DNA of 13,012 nt, taken from assembly GCA_030453005.1 (NCBI GenBank), contig JAKDLE010000020.1, forward strand, positions 1 to 13,012, read 5' to 3'. The translations under genes were made by a program, and so were the position numbers. The notes under the pieces are model-generated. The model saw only the letters and a program-made list of their open reading frames with translations, was not told where the DNA came from and made no database searches. Source of the DNA: Pseudonocardia sp. GTDB taxonomy: Bacteria > Actinomycetota > Actinomycetes > Mycobacteriales > Pseudonocardiaceae. Positions 5,453 through 12,537 of this stretch are shown one piece after another (position 1 is the first letter of the stretch; each line of letters opens with the position of its first letter).

Positions 5453-5800
5453 TCTGGATCACTCAGCCGACCCGCGCTCGATTGCACCGCGGGCCGCGCC
5501 CCGGGCCTGGGCCTTGCCCGCCGCGGGGCCCGACCGGTGCGGCACCGGCGCCGGGGTAGGCGTCGGCGGCCCGGTCGGCCGCGATGTGGATCAGGTCCGC
5601 GGTGTTCCGCCACCCAGGTGGCGCAGCAGTGCCGCGAGATTGCGCAGGACCACCGCCTTCGTGGTTCCCGGCGGCATTGTCGATCTCGCCGACGGTGTCG
5701 GCACCGCTTCGCCCTGCTCCCTCGACGAACCAGCCTACGCCTCAGCGGCCCACATCGACTGCGTGACCATCGTCGCCGTCTACGGTCCACAGTAGAGCCG
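5453..5800. other. Gene-poor stretch with small palindromes, possible decayed ORF
   Basis: No convincing gene in about 350 bp. Two tight palindromes stand out: CCGGTGC-g-GCACCGG (5534-5548), 82 nt past the toxin stop and a possible terminator of the TA operon, and CGCCACC-ca-GGTGGCG (5608-5623). On the minus strand an ATG at 5677 opens a 28-codon helical peptide (VVLRNLAALLRHLGG) ending at 5591. An adjacent frame continues with plausible protein (NTADLIHIAADRAADAYPGA), as if one frameshift had split a small gene. I cannot name it. Confidence 0.35.
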
Positions 5801-5801
5801 A

Positions 5802-5833
5802 AGGAGCCCCCAACCTGCTGGTCAGGGGCTCCT
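5802..5833 (-). terminator. Terminator of tRNA-fMet
   Basis: AGGAGCCCC (5802-5810) and GGGGCTCCT (5825-5833) form a perfect 9-bp stem with a 14-nt loop, starting 8 nt after the tRNA 3' end on the minus strand. No long T-run follows. Position and strength support termination of the tRNA transcript. Confidence 0.7.
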
Positions 5834-5841
5834 CCTCCTAG

Positions 5842-5915
5842 TAGCGGGGGTAGGATTCGAACCTACGACCTCTGGGTTATGAGCCCAGCGAGCTACCGAG
5901 CTGCTCCACCCCGCG
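5842..5915 (-). tRNA. Initiator tRNA-fMet (CAT)
   Basis: A complete 74-nt cloverleaf on the minus strand: acceptor CGCGGGG, D-stem GAGC/GCTC, anticodon stem CTGGG/CCCAG with loop CTCATAA (anticodon CAT at 5881-5879), variable AGGTC, T-stem GTAGG/CCTAC with TTCGAAT, and discriminator A. Two features mark it as initiator rather than elongator: the first base C1 faces T72 and cannot pair, and the anticodon stem ends in three G-C pairs (GGG/CCC). Formylated Met-tRNA from this gene starts protein synthesis. CCA is not encoded (CTA follows). Its 3' half is repeated at 4271-4313, and a hairpin terminator follows. Confidence 0.95.
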
Positions 5916-5940
5916 CCGCTGTTGTTCTGTTGTGTCTGTG

Positions 5941-5946
5941 ACAGTA
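5941..5946 (-). promoter_or_regulatory. Candidate -10 of the tRNA-fMet promoter
   Basis: TACTGT on the minus strand lies about 25 nt before the mature tRNA 5' end, and the bases between are unusually A/C-rich for this window (ACAGACACAACAGAACAAC). No good -35 is seen; at that distance the sequence is GC-only and includes a 14-bp palindrome (5953-5966). Confidence 0.4.
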
Positions 5947-5952
5947 CACCCC

Positions 5953-5966
5953 CGGGCACGTGCCCG
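5953..5966. repeat. 14-bp perfect palindrome upstream of tRNA-fMet
   Basis: CGGGCACGTGCCCG is self-complementary over all 14 bases with CACGTG at the centre. It starts 7 bp upstream of the presumed tRNA -10, where the -35 would be expected, so it may be an operator or merely a GC-rich hairpin. Confidence 0.45.
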
Positions 5967-6058
5967 CAGCGGGGGGTCCCCCGGCGCTGCGGGCCGCGTC
6001 TTCGCAGCTCACAGCCCTGCGCGCGTCCACAGGCACTCCTCGCGCTGATCACCGTTGA

Positions 6059-6150
6059 GCCCCGGGAACGGGGCCCCCCCCCCGCAACCCAGGGGTATGA
6101 GGGGCCGGCGCCCCCCCCCGCGCGTCCCCCCGTGGCCCCCCGGCCCCGGC
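6059..6150. other. Homopolymer C-run tract between UPF0182 and tRNA-fMet
   Basis: Part of a 300-bp gene-free interval (5916-6215). It contains a run of ten C (6074-6083), one of nine (6111-6119) and several of five or six, giving long G-runs on the minus strand downstream of UPF0182. Such runs can form G-quadruplexes or slip in replication. I see no gene here; frames across it are Pro/Arg-rich artefacts. Confidence 0.5.
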
Positions 6151-6154
6151 GCCG

Positions 6155-6181
6155 CCCCCCGCACCGGGCGGGTGCGGGGGG
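6155..6181 (-). terminator. Strong GC hairpin after the UPF0182 gene
   Basis: CCCCCCGCACC (6155-6165) and GGTGCGGGGGG (6171-6181) give an 11-bp perfect stem with a 5-nt loop, 35 bp past the UPF0182 stop on the minus strand. It is the most stable hairpin in this interval and is well placed to end the UPF0182 transcript, although no T-run follows. Confidence 0.6.
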
Positions 6182-6215
6182 GCCGTCGCCGTGCCTGTCG
6201 CGTCGCTGCCGCCGC

Positions 6216-9164
6216 TCAGCCGCCCGGAGCGGGCGCCGGGGCCGCGGCCGAAGCGGCCTGGGCCGCCTGGAACCGGTCGGTGGCCGTGTCGAGCGCCTGG
6301 AGCGCCTCTCCCTGGCCGACGAAGTCGCCGCTCGCGCTGGCCGCCCGGAACTGGTCGATCGCGGTCCGGATCGCCTGAGCCGCCGCGACGAGCTCCGGGC
6401 TGGCCGTGGCGTCGGTACCTGGCACCGCGGTTCCCGGCTCGGTCGGCGGCGTGGCGCCCGCGGAGGGCACGTCCGCCCCCGCCCCGGCCCCGAACACCTG
6501 GTCCAGCGCGGTGTCGAGGCTCGGGGCGAACCCGACCCGGCCGTTGTAGCTCACCAGCACCCGCGCCAACTGCGGGTAGCTCGACTCCTCGTTGGCCCGC
6601 TGGATGTACACGGGCTCCACGTAGAGCAGGCCGCCCGCGACCGGGAGCGTCAACAGGTTGCCGTTCACGACGGCGCTCTGCCCGTTGCGGGCGAGCAGGC
6701 CCAGGTCCTTGCTCACCTCCGGTGAGCCGGCGAACAGGCTCTGCACCAGCTGCGGGCCCTGGGTCTGGGTGTCCGGTGGTAGCTGCAGGACCGTGATCTG
6801 CCCGTAGGTCTCCGGGTGGGAGCTGGCGGACACGTACGCGGAGAGGAACTCCCGCGCCTGGAACACCAGTGCGCTGGTGAGCTGGAAGGTCGGCTTATCC
6901 GAGGACCGCTCGCCCGGCTGGCCCGCCAGCAGGTAGAACGGCGGCTGCGCGAGGCCCGCCGCCGTCGCTCCGCCCGAGGGCGTCGGGTCCGACGGGACGT
7001 CCCAGAAGGAGACGTTGCTGAAGAACTCGGCCGGGTTGTCGACGTGATAGCGGGTGAGCAGCGCGCGCTGCACCTTGAACTGGTCCTCCGGGTAGCGCAG
7101 GTGCTCGCGGAGCCCGGGCGTGATCGCCGACTCCGGCTGGACGGTGCCCGGGAAGGTCTTCATCCAGGTCTTGAGCACGGGGTCGGTCTCGTCGAAGGCG
7201 TACAGCGTGACGGTGCCGTCGTAGGCGTCGACGGTGGCCTTGACGGAGTTACGCAGGTAGCTGACCTCACGGTCCAGCTCCGGGCGCAGCCCGGGACCAC
7301 CCGCCACGGCGTCCGCGGTGACCTCGCCGAGCTGCATGCGCTCGGCGTAGGGGTAGTTCTCCAGCGTGGTGTAGCCGTCGACGATCCAGGTGATGCGCCC
7401 GTCGACGACGGCCGGGTACGGGTCGCCGTCGGTGGTCAGCCAGGGCGCGACCGCCTGGACCCGGTCGGCGGGGTCGCGCACGTACATGATCTTCGAGTTG
7501 TCGTTGATCGAGCTGTTGAACAGGATGTTGCGCTCGCCGTAGTAGGCCGCGAAGGCCAGTCGGTTGACGAAGTTGTCCAGCGGCACGCCGCCGCGCCCGG
7601 CGTAGGTGTAGCGCTCGGTGTCGGAGTCGTACTCGACCGGCGGCGCGCCGTCCGGGGCCCCGACGATCGAGTAGCCCTCGGTCAGCTCGCCGTAGTACGT
7701 GCGCGGCTCCTCGACCTGCAGGCTCTGCGGGATGTTCGGGTTGTCCATGCTGGCGATGTCGATGCTGGTGAACTTGGGCAGTCCACCCTGGCCGCCCGCG
7801 TCGTCGAGCTCCGCGTTGACCTGGTTGGCCGGGGCCACCACGATCCCGTTGCCGTGGGTGTAGACCAGCCGCTGGTTGATCCAGTCCGTCTGGTTGCCCG
7901 CGAGGCCCTGGCTGTTGAGCTCACGCAGCGCGACGACGTAGTCCTGCACGGTGCCGTCGTCGGCCGCGTACCGGTCGATGTCGAGGGGGTCCTGGAACCC
8001 GTAGAACGTCCGGCCCTGCTGGAACTGGGTGAACGTGTCGGACAGCTTCGCCGGGTCCAGGATCCGGATGTTGGGGATCGTGGCGGTCTCCGCACGCACC
8101 TCGGCGGGCGTGGCCTCCGACGTGCCGGGGTAGCGCACCTCGGTCACCGTCTCCTCGGTGAGCCCGTACGCCTGGCGGGTGGCCTCGATGTTGCGCTCGA
8201 TCGACAGCGCCTCGCGGTCGCCCGCGTTGGGGGCGACGACGAACTGCTGCAGCACCGCGGGCCACGCCGCGCCGACGAGCACGCTGGAGATCACCAGGAG
8301 CACGGTGGCGATCGCGGGGAGCTGCAGGTTCTGCCGGAACACCGCGGCGAAGAACGCGATCGCGCAGATCACCGAGATGAACAGCAGGATCAGCTTCGCG
8401 GGCATCACCGCGTGGAGGTCGGTGTAGGTGGCGCCGTTGAACAGCGGGTTGCGGTCGGAGCCCATCAGCTCGTAGCGGTCGAGCCAGTAGGCCACGGCCT
8501 TGAGCAGCACGAACACCCCGGCGAGGATGGCGAGCTGCGCACGTGCGGGGCCGGAGACGACGCCCGCGCGGCCGGTGAGCCGGATGCCGCCGAAGATGTA
8601 GTGGGTGATCAGCGCGACGACGAAGCTGATGGCGATGCCGACGAACAGCCAGTTCAGCAGCAACCGGTAGAACGGCAGCTGGAACGCGTAGAAGCTGACG
8701 TCGAGACCGAACTCGGGGTCCGCCACGCCGAACGGTGTGGAGTTGATGAACTGCTGCACGACCTGCCAGTCGCCCTGGGCGGACAGCCCGGCGATGACGC
8801 CGATGCCCACCGGGATGCCCACGGCGAACAGCCGCAGCCGCTGGATGATCACGGTGCGGTAGCGCGCGATCGGGTCCTCCGGACCCGAGAGGGGCACGAA
8901 CACCGGGCGGGAGCGGTAGGCGATCCACAGCGACAGCGCGACCAGCCCGCCGATGAGCAGCCCACCCACCAGGAACTGCACGATCCGGGTGAACAGGATC
9001 GTGGAGAACACGCTCCGGAACCCGACCTCGCCGAACCACAGCCAGTCGATGTAGACGTTGATCAGGCGGGAGCCGGCGAGCAGCAGCAGCACCGCCGCGC
9101 CCGCGACGGCGAGCAGGATCCGGGTGCGGCGGGTCAACGTCGGAACTCCCACCGGGGGCCGCAT
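6216..9164 (-). CDS. UPF0182 family large membrane protein
   Basis: 982 aa, the usual length for this family. Seven predicted membrane segments lie in the first third (about 16-36, 60-83, 111-129, 167-192, 210-228, 257-276, 284-308), followed by a large soluble, probably extracytoplasmic part (about 310-890) starting near EREALSIERNIEATRQAYGL, a low-complexity Ala/Pro/Gly/Thr linker, a short helical region (AAAQAIRTAIDQFRAAS) and an Ala-Pro tail. The biochemical role of UPF0182 is unknown; it is conserved across actinobacteria, commonly beside the PDZ/Lon-type protease gene, as here. ATG 9164 is used; GTG 9170, 7 nt after a GGAG, is also plausible and would add two residues. The longer open frame upstream runs towards the PDZ gene and is not protein-like. 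Confidence 0.92.
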   Translation of the reverse strand: MRPPVGVPTLTRRTRILLAVAGAAVLLLLAGSRLINVYIDWLWFGEVGFRSVFSTILFTRIVQFLVGGLLIGGLVALSLWIAYRSRPVFVPLSGPEDPIARYRTVIIQRLRLFAVGIPVGIGVIAGLSAQGDWQVVQQFINSTPFGVADPEFGLDVSFYAFQLPFYRLLLNWLFVGIAISFVVALITHYIFGGIRLTGRAGVVSGPARAQLAILAGVFVLLKAVAYWLDRYELMGSDRNPLFNGATYTDLHAVMPAKLILLFISVICAIAFFAAVFRQNLQLPAIATVLLVISSVLVGAAWPAVLQQFVVAPNAGDREALSIERNIEATRQAYGLTEETVTEVRYPGTSEATPAEVRAETATIPNIRILDPAKLSDTFTQFQQGRTFYGFQDPLDIDRYAADDGTVQDYVVALRELNSQGLAGNQTDWINQRLVYTHGNGIVVAPANQVNAELDDAGGQGGLPKFTSIDIASMDNPNIPQSLQVEEPRTYYGELTEGYSIVGAPDGAPPVEYDSDTERYTYAGRGGVPLDNFVNRLAFAAYYGERNILFNSSINDNSKIMYVRDPADRVQAVAPWLTTDGDPYPAVVDGRITWIVDGYTTLENYPYAERMQLGEVTADAVAGGPGLRPELDREVSYLRNSVKATVDAYDGTVTLYAFDETDPVLKTWMKTFPGTVQPESAITPGLREHLRYPEDQFKVQRALLTRYHVDNPAEFFSNVSFWDVPSDPTPSGGATAAGLAQPPFYLLAGQPGERSSDKPTFQLTSALVFQAREFLSAYVSASSHPETYGQITVLQLPPDTQTQGPQLVQSLFAGSPEVSKDLGLLARNGQSAVVNGNLLTLPVAGGLLYVEPVYIQRANEESSYPQLARVLVSYNGRVGFAPSLDTALDQVFGAGAGADVPSAGATPPTEPGTAVPGTDATASPELVAAAQAIRTAIDQFRAASASGDFVGQGEALQALDTATDRFQAAQAASAAAPAPAPGG

Positions 9165-9330
9165 GGCCACGAGCACGCTCCAGGGTCTTGTCGATTTAAG
9201 GCACGAAGCGTGTCCCCGCCGCGACCACCTGATGATCGCCGCAGCCGGCTCGACGGCGCGCCCTGCACACCCAACTGTACGAGGGGGGTGTGGGGTTCCC
9301 GTGGGGCGCCTGTCGTCTGGTTCGTCCGGT
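9165..9330. other. Gap between PDZ protease and UPF0182 genes
   Basis: 166 bp with no gene. On the minus strand GGGAAC (9300-9295) and GTT (9275-9273) resemble an ECF-sigma promoter, but the 19-bp spacing is long. Nearer the UPF0182 start an A/T-rich patch, CCTTAAATCG, is the only -10-like area. Either could give UPF0182 its own transcript. Confidence 0.3.
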
Positions 9331-10350
9331 TCACGCGCAGGATGTGACGGGGCGGCCCTCGCGCAGCGCGTCGAGCTCGGCGAGCGCATCGTCCAGCGTG
9401 GTGACGCGGACGAGCGCCAAGCCGTCGGGCGCCGTGGCCGCGGCCTCCGCGCAGTTGGCGGCGGGCACGAGGAACACCTCGGCGCCGACCGCACTGGCCT
9501 TGGCCATCTTGAACGGGATGCCGTCGATCGCGCCGACCGCACCGGTCGGGTCGATGGTCCCGGTGCCCGCGATGAACCGTCCGCCGGTCAGCTCTCCCGG
9601 GGTCAGTCGGTCGACCACGGCGAGGGCGAACATGAGCCCGGCCGACGGACCGCCGATGCCGTCGAGGCTGATGTCGATGGAGCCCTCCCGGGCCTCGACG
9701 GTGGGCGTGATGCCGAGGAAGCCCTGTGGGCGGTCCGGGCGGGCCGCGAGCACGACCTCGGCCTGCTGCTCGACGCCGTCGCGCCGGAAGGTGATGGTGA
9801 CCGTCTCTCCCGGCCGGGCGGTGGCGACGAGCTCGGAGACCTCTGCGGCCGAGTCGACCGGCTGCCCCGCCACCGCGACGATCGCGTCACCCGGCTCCAG
9901 CAGCCCCGCCGCGGGCGACCCGGGCACGACGCCGCCCACCACCACCTGCGCCGGTATCCCCAGCTCCCGGACCGCGGCGGCCTCGGCGTCGGCCTCCGAG
10001 GACGCGAACTGCGCGGCGTTCGCCTCCTGGATCTGCTCGTCGGTCCGGTCGGAGGGGAACACCGCCTCCCGCGGGATGACTTGCCGGTCGCCTGCTGCCC
10101 AGAAGTACAGCGAGGTGAACAGCGACAGGCCGTCGGTGACCGAGACCGTGGTCATGTTGAGGTGCCCCGACGTCGGGTACTCGGGCAGGCCCTCGACCGA
10201 GACGATCTCGGTGCCCTCGTACAACCCCAGGGTGTCGTGGGTGGGGCCCGGGCCGAGCGCCACGAACGGCACCGGCAGCGTCGCACCGATCACGCCGAGC
10301 GCCATGGCGAGCAAACCTGCGGCCACGACGGTCAACATGCGACGACTCAC
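9331..10350 (-). CDS. YlbL-type membrane-anchored PDZ/Lon-like serine protease
   Basis: 339 aa. An N-terminal signal anchor (about 5-24) is followed by an extracytoplasmic region beginning with the family block VALGPGPTHDTLG (30-42), a PDZ domain (about 133-205, with VVPGSPAAGLLEPGDAIVAV) and a Lon (S16) proteolytic domain (about 210-325). The catalytic dyad is present: Ser236 in GGPSAG and Lys281 in IPFKMAKA, 45 residues apart, as expected from Lon. There is no ATPase domain, so it should act on unfolded or exposed substrates outside the membrane. GTG 10350 is supported by AGGGTGATC just upstream; ATG 10338 is also possible. It precedes UPF0182 on the same strand with a 166-bp gap, and faces the DUF2342 gene divergently over 116 bp. 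Confidence 0.92.
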   Translation of the reverse strand: MSRRMLTVVAAGLLAMALGVIGATLPVPFVALGPGPTHDTLGLYEGTEIVSVEGLPEYPTSGHLNMTTVSVTDGLSLFTSLYFWAAGDRQVIPREAVFPSDRTDEQIQEANAAQFASSEADAEAAAVRELGIPAQVVVGGVVPGSPAAGLLEPGDAIVAVAGQPVDSAAEVSELVATARPGETVTITFRRDGVEQQAEVVLAARPDRPQGFLGITPTVEAREGSIDISLDGIGGPSAGLMFALAVVDRLTPGELTGGRFIAGTGTIDPTGAVGAIDGIPFKMAKASAVGAEVFLVPAANCAEAAATAPDGLALVRVTTLDDALAELDALREGRPVTSCA

Positions 10351-10453
10351 GAGCGATCACCCTATGCGGACCCACGTGCGGTCCCCGTGGGTGGTCGCGT
10401 CCGCGCGTGGCGAACTCGCGTCCGACCGCGTCCTGCGGGCGGGCCCCGGCGCG

Positions 10454-10459
10454 TACCGT
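10454..10459 (+). promoter_or_regulatory. -10 element of a leaderless DUF2342 transcript
   Basis: TACCGT fits the actinobacterial TAnnnT -10 and ends exactly 7 nt before ATG 10467, where transcription would begin at the A of the start codon. No Shine-Dalgarno lies between. No clear -35 is visible. Confidence 0.5.
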
Positions 10460-10466
10460 GGACGCC

Positions 10467-11906
10467 ATGAATGAGAAGCCGCCGTTCGGATTCGGACCCT
10501 CCGGCCGCGACGACTCCGGCCAGGGGCCTGACGACGAACCCGGAGGCGAGAAGCCCGGCGGGGCCGACGGCCCGGTCGACCCCTTCGGCTTCGGCAACCT
10601 CCCGGGGATGCCTCCCGGCGCCTTCCCCGGCATGGGTGGCCCCGGGATGGGCGGCCTGCCCGGTATGGGCGGTCCCGGCGGGTTCGACGTCAGCCAGCTC
10701 GGCCAGATGCTGACCCAGCTGGGGCAGATGCTCAGCCAGGCGCAGAACACCGGCGACGGGCCGGTCAACTACGACCTCGCCGCGCAGCTGGCCACCCAGA
10801 AGCTGGCGACCACCAGTTCGTCGTTGACGGGTGCCCAGCGCGCCTCCGTGTCCGACGCGGTGAAGCTCGCCGAACTCTGGCTCGACACCGCCACCGACTT
10901 CCCGGCGGGCGCCACCGAGACCAAGGCGTGGTCGGCGAGCGAGTGGGTCACGGCCAGCATGCCCACGTGGAAGCGGCTGTGCGACCCGGTGGCCCACCGC
11001 ATGTCCACGGCGTGGACCGACGCCCTGCCCGAGGAGGCGCGTGCCGCCGCGGGCCCGATGATGGCCATGCTCGGCCAGATGGGCGGGCTCGCGTTCGGCA
11101 GCCAGCTCGGCACGGGTCTCGCCCAGCTCGCGGGCGAGATGCTGACCTCCACCGACATCGGCATCCCCGTCGGGCCCGATCGCGTCGCGGCGCTGCTGCC
11201 GGAGAACGTCGAGCGGTTCGGCGCCGACCTCGACCAGCCCTCCAGCGAGGTGTTGATCTTCCTCGCCGCCCGGGAGGCGGCCCACCAGCGGCTCTTCGCC
11301 GGGGTCGGGTGGCTGCGGGAGCGGCTGCTGCGCACCGTGGAGGAGTACGCGCAGGGCATCACCGTCGACACCTCCCGAATCGAGGAGCTCGCGCGCGGCA
11401 TCGACCCGTCGAACCCGGCCGCCATCCAGGAGGCCCTGTCCTCGGGCATGTTCGAGCCGGAGACCACCCCCGAGCAGAAGGCCGCCCTCGCGCGGCTGGA
11501 GACCCTGCTCGCCCTGATCGAGGGCTGGGTGGACGCGGTCGTCGCCGAGGCGGTCGGCGAGCGCCTCCCCGGCGCAGAGGCCCTGCGGGAGACGCTGCGT
11601 CGGCGTCGCGCGTCCGGTGGTCCCGCCGAGCAGACCTTCGCCACCGTCGTGGGGCTGGAGCTGCGGCCGCGCAGGCTGCGCGACGCCGCCGAGCTGTGGC
11701 GGCTGCTCGGCGAGCAGCGAGGCACCGACGGTCGCGACGCCCTGTGGGCCCACCCCGACCTGATCCCCTCGGCCGACGACCTCGACGACCCGGCCGCGTT
11801 CGTCGGGCGCGACGACCTCGGCGACCCGATCGCGGAGCTGGAGAAGCTGGCCGACACCGACGCCGCCCCGGACCCCGAGAAGCCGGAGGACCCGCCGAAG
11901 GCCTGA
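10467..11906 (+). CDS. DUF2342 (Zincin_2) family 'zinc-dependent metalloprotease' homologue
   Basis: 479 aa. Residues 1-75 are disordered and Gly/Pro/Met-rich, including repeated PGMGG units (46-71). Residues about 100-435 are the DUF2342/Zincin_2 domain, with REAAHQRLFAGVGWLRERL (269-287) as its hallmark helix, then LIEGWVDAVVAEAVGERLPG (350-369) and the C-terminal GLELRPRRLRDAAELW. The hallmark reads R-E-A-A-H where a classical zincin has H-E-x-x-H, so Glu270 and His273 are kept but the first metal-binding histidine is Arg269; peptidase activity is therefore doubtful despite the usual name. The acidic tail is also low complexity. ATG 10467 is chosen because a TACCGT -10 precedes it by 7 nt. 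It is divergent from the PDZ protease and convergent with YgjP with no gap. Confidence 0.88.
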   Translation: MNEKPPFGFGPSGRDDSGQGPDDEPGGEKPGGADGPVDPFGFGNLPGMPPGAFPGMGGPGMGGLPGMGGPGGFDVSQLGQMLTQLGQMLSQAQNTGDGPVNYDLAAQLATQKLATTSSSLTGAQRASVSDAVKLAELWLDTATDFPAGATETKAWSASEWVTASMPTWKRLCDPVAHRMSTAWTDALPEEARAAAGPMMAMLGQMGGLAFGSQLGTGLAQLAGEMLTSTDIGIPVGPDRVAALLPENVERFGADLDQPSSEVLIFLAAREAAHQRLFAGVGWLRERLLRTVEEYAQGITVDTSRIEELARGIDPSNPAAIQEALSSGMFEPETTPEQKAALARLETLLALIEGWVDAVVAEAVGERLPGAEALRETLRRRRASGGPAEQTFATVVGLELRPRRLRDAAELWRLLGEQRGTDGRDALWAHPDLIPSADDLDDPAAFVGRDDLGDPIAELEKLADTDAAPDPEKPEDPPKA

Positions 11907-12476
11907 TCAGGCGCTTTCGACGGCGGCAGGCTCGGGCTCGTCGCCGTCGGTGCCCACGAGGCCGAGCCCGGCGGCGGCGGAGAGGCCCTCCAGGTAGCCC
12001 ATCGCCCGTTCCGTGCGCGGGTAGCGGCGCACCCAGCTCCAGAACTTCTCGTCGTGGCCCGGCTCCAGCAGGTGCGCCAGCTCGTGGACGAGGACGTAGT
12101 CGACCACCCAGGCCGGCGCGTCGCGGAGCCGCTCGCTGATGCGGATGGTGCCGTCGGCGGGCGTGCACGACGCCCATCGCGTGCGCATCGTGGGCACCCA
12201 ACGCACCGTGGTCGGCTCGGCACGGCCCTCCAGGTGGCGGCGGGCGAGTTCCATGCTGCGGCGCCGCAGGGCGTCGTCGCCGGTGCGCCCCGGTGAGCGG
12301 CGGCGCGCCTCGCTGCGCTCCAACCTGCTGACCATCTCGTCCACCCAGCGGCGTTCCTCGTTCTCGCTCATCCACCCCGGGATGAAGACGATCACGGTGT
12401 CGCCCTCGCGCCGCGCACTCACCATGCGCTTGCGCCGATCACTGCGCCGGACCTCCACGACCGCCGGTTGCGCCAT
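11907..12476 (-). CDS. YgjP-like (DUF45/M48-type) metallopeptidase
   Basis: 189 aa. Basic N-terminus (VRRSDRRKRMVSARREGD), a central helical part, then the YgjP blocks RTRWASCTPADGTIRIS (98-114), the zinc motif HELAH at 131-135 and a third likely ligand His141 in EPGHDEKFW. Glu132 is the catalytic base, so unlike its neighbour this one looks active. Homologues are small cytoplasmic gluzincin-like enzymes; substrates are not established, and some sit beside restriction or helicase genes. The start ATG 12476 lies 7 nt after TAATCT (leaderless). GGGAGG is only one base from the ATG, too close to act as a ribosome site. Its TGA abuts the TGA of the DUF2342 gene (TGATCA, 11904-11909). Confidence 0.9.
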   Translation of the reverse strand: MAQPAVVEVRRSDRRKRMVSARREGDTVIVFIPGWMSENEERRWVDEMVSRLERSEARRRSPGRTGDDALRRRSMELARRHLEGRAEPTTVRWVPTMRTRWASCTPADGTIRISERLRDAPAWVVDYVLVHELAHLLEPGHDEKFWSWVRRYPRTERAMGYLEGLSAAAGLGLVGTDGDEPEPAAVESA

Positions 12477-12483
12477 GCCTCCC

Positions 12484-12489
12484 AGATTA
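12484..12489 (-). promoter_or_regulatory. -10 element of a leaderless YgjP transcript
   Basis: TAATCT on the minus strand is the best -10 hexamer in the window (4 of 6 with TATAAT, fits TAnnnT) and ends 7 nt before ATG 12476. The same spacing is seen at 10454-10459. Confidence 0.55.
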
Positions 12490-12537
12490 GTCCCCGCGCC
12501 TCGGCCCCGAGACCGGAGGCGACCGCGGTCCCGCGAT

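Larger units (their letters stand above)
4271..5883. other. Candidate eroded island bounded by tRNA-fMet direct repeats
   Basis: The 43-bp direct repeats at 4271-4313 and 5841-5883 enclose about 1.5 kb whose only recognisable genes are an antitoxin-toxin pair. Tyrosine recombinases commonly integrate at tRNA genes, use the anticodon loop or T-arm as crossover, and rebuild the 3' half at one end while leaving the old 3' half at the other; both terminators fit that picture. There is no integrase, relaxase or replication gene, so this would be a remnant. A duplicated tRNA gene that later lost its 5' half is the main alternative. Confidence 0.4.

Noticed and set aside
9273..9300. ECF-sigma promoter GGGAAC-N19-GTT upstream of UPF0182 (minus)
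   Set aside because: The spacing is longer than the usual 16-18 and the start would lie over 100 nt from the gene; kept only as a weak remark.
6816..9347. 843-codon plus-strand open frame opposite UPF0182
   Set aside because: It is the antisense shadow of a clearly conserved membrane protein. Its translation is Arg/Gly/Val/Asp/Gln-rich without domains, as expected opposite a high-GC gene.
9290..10474. Long plus-strand frames opposite the PDZ protease gene
   Set aside because: The minus-strand protein has a full catalytic dyad and PDZ fold; the plus frames are Ser/Ala/Pro-rich shadows.
10362..12223. Long minus-strand frames (463 and 484 codons) opposite the DUF2342 gene
   Set aside because: Low-complexity antisense shadows; one merely merges into the real YgjP region out of frame.
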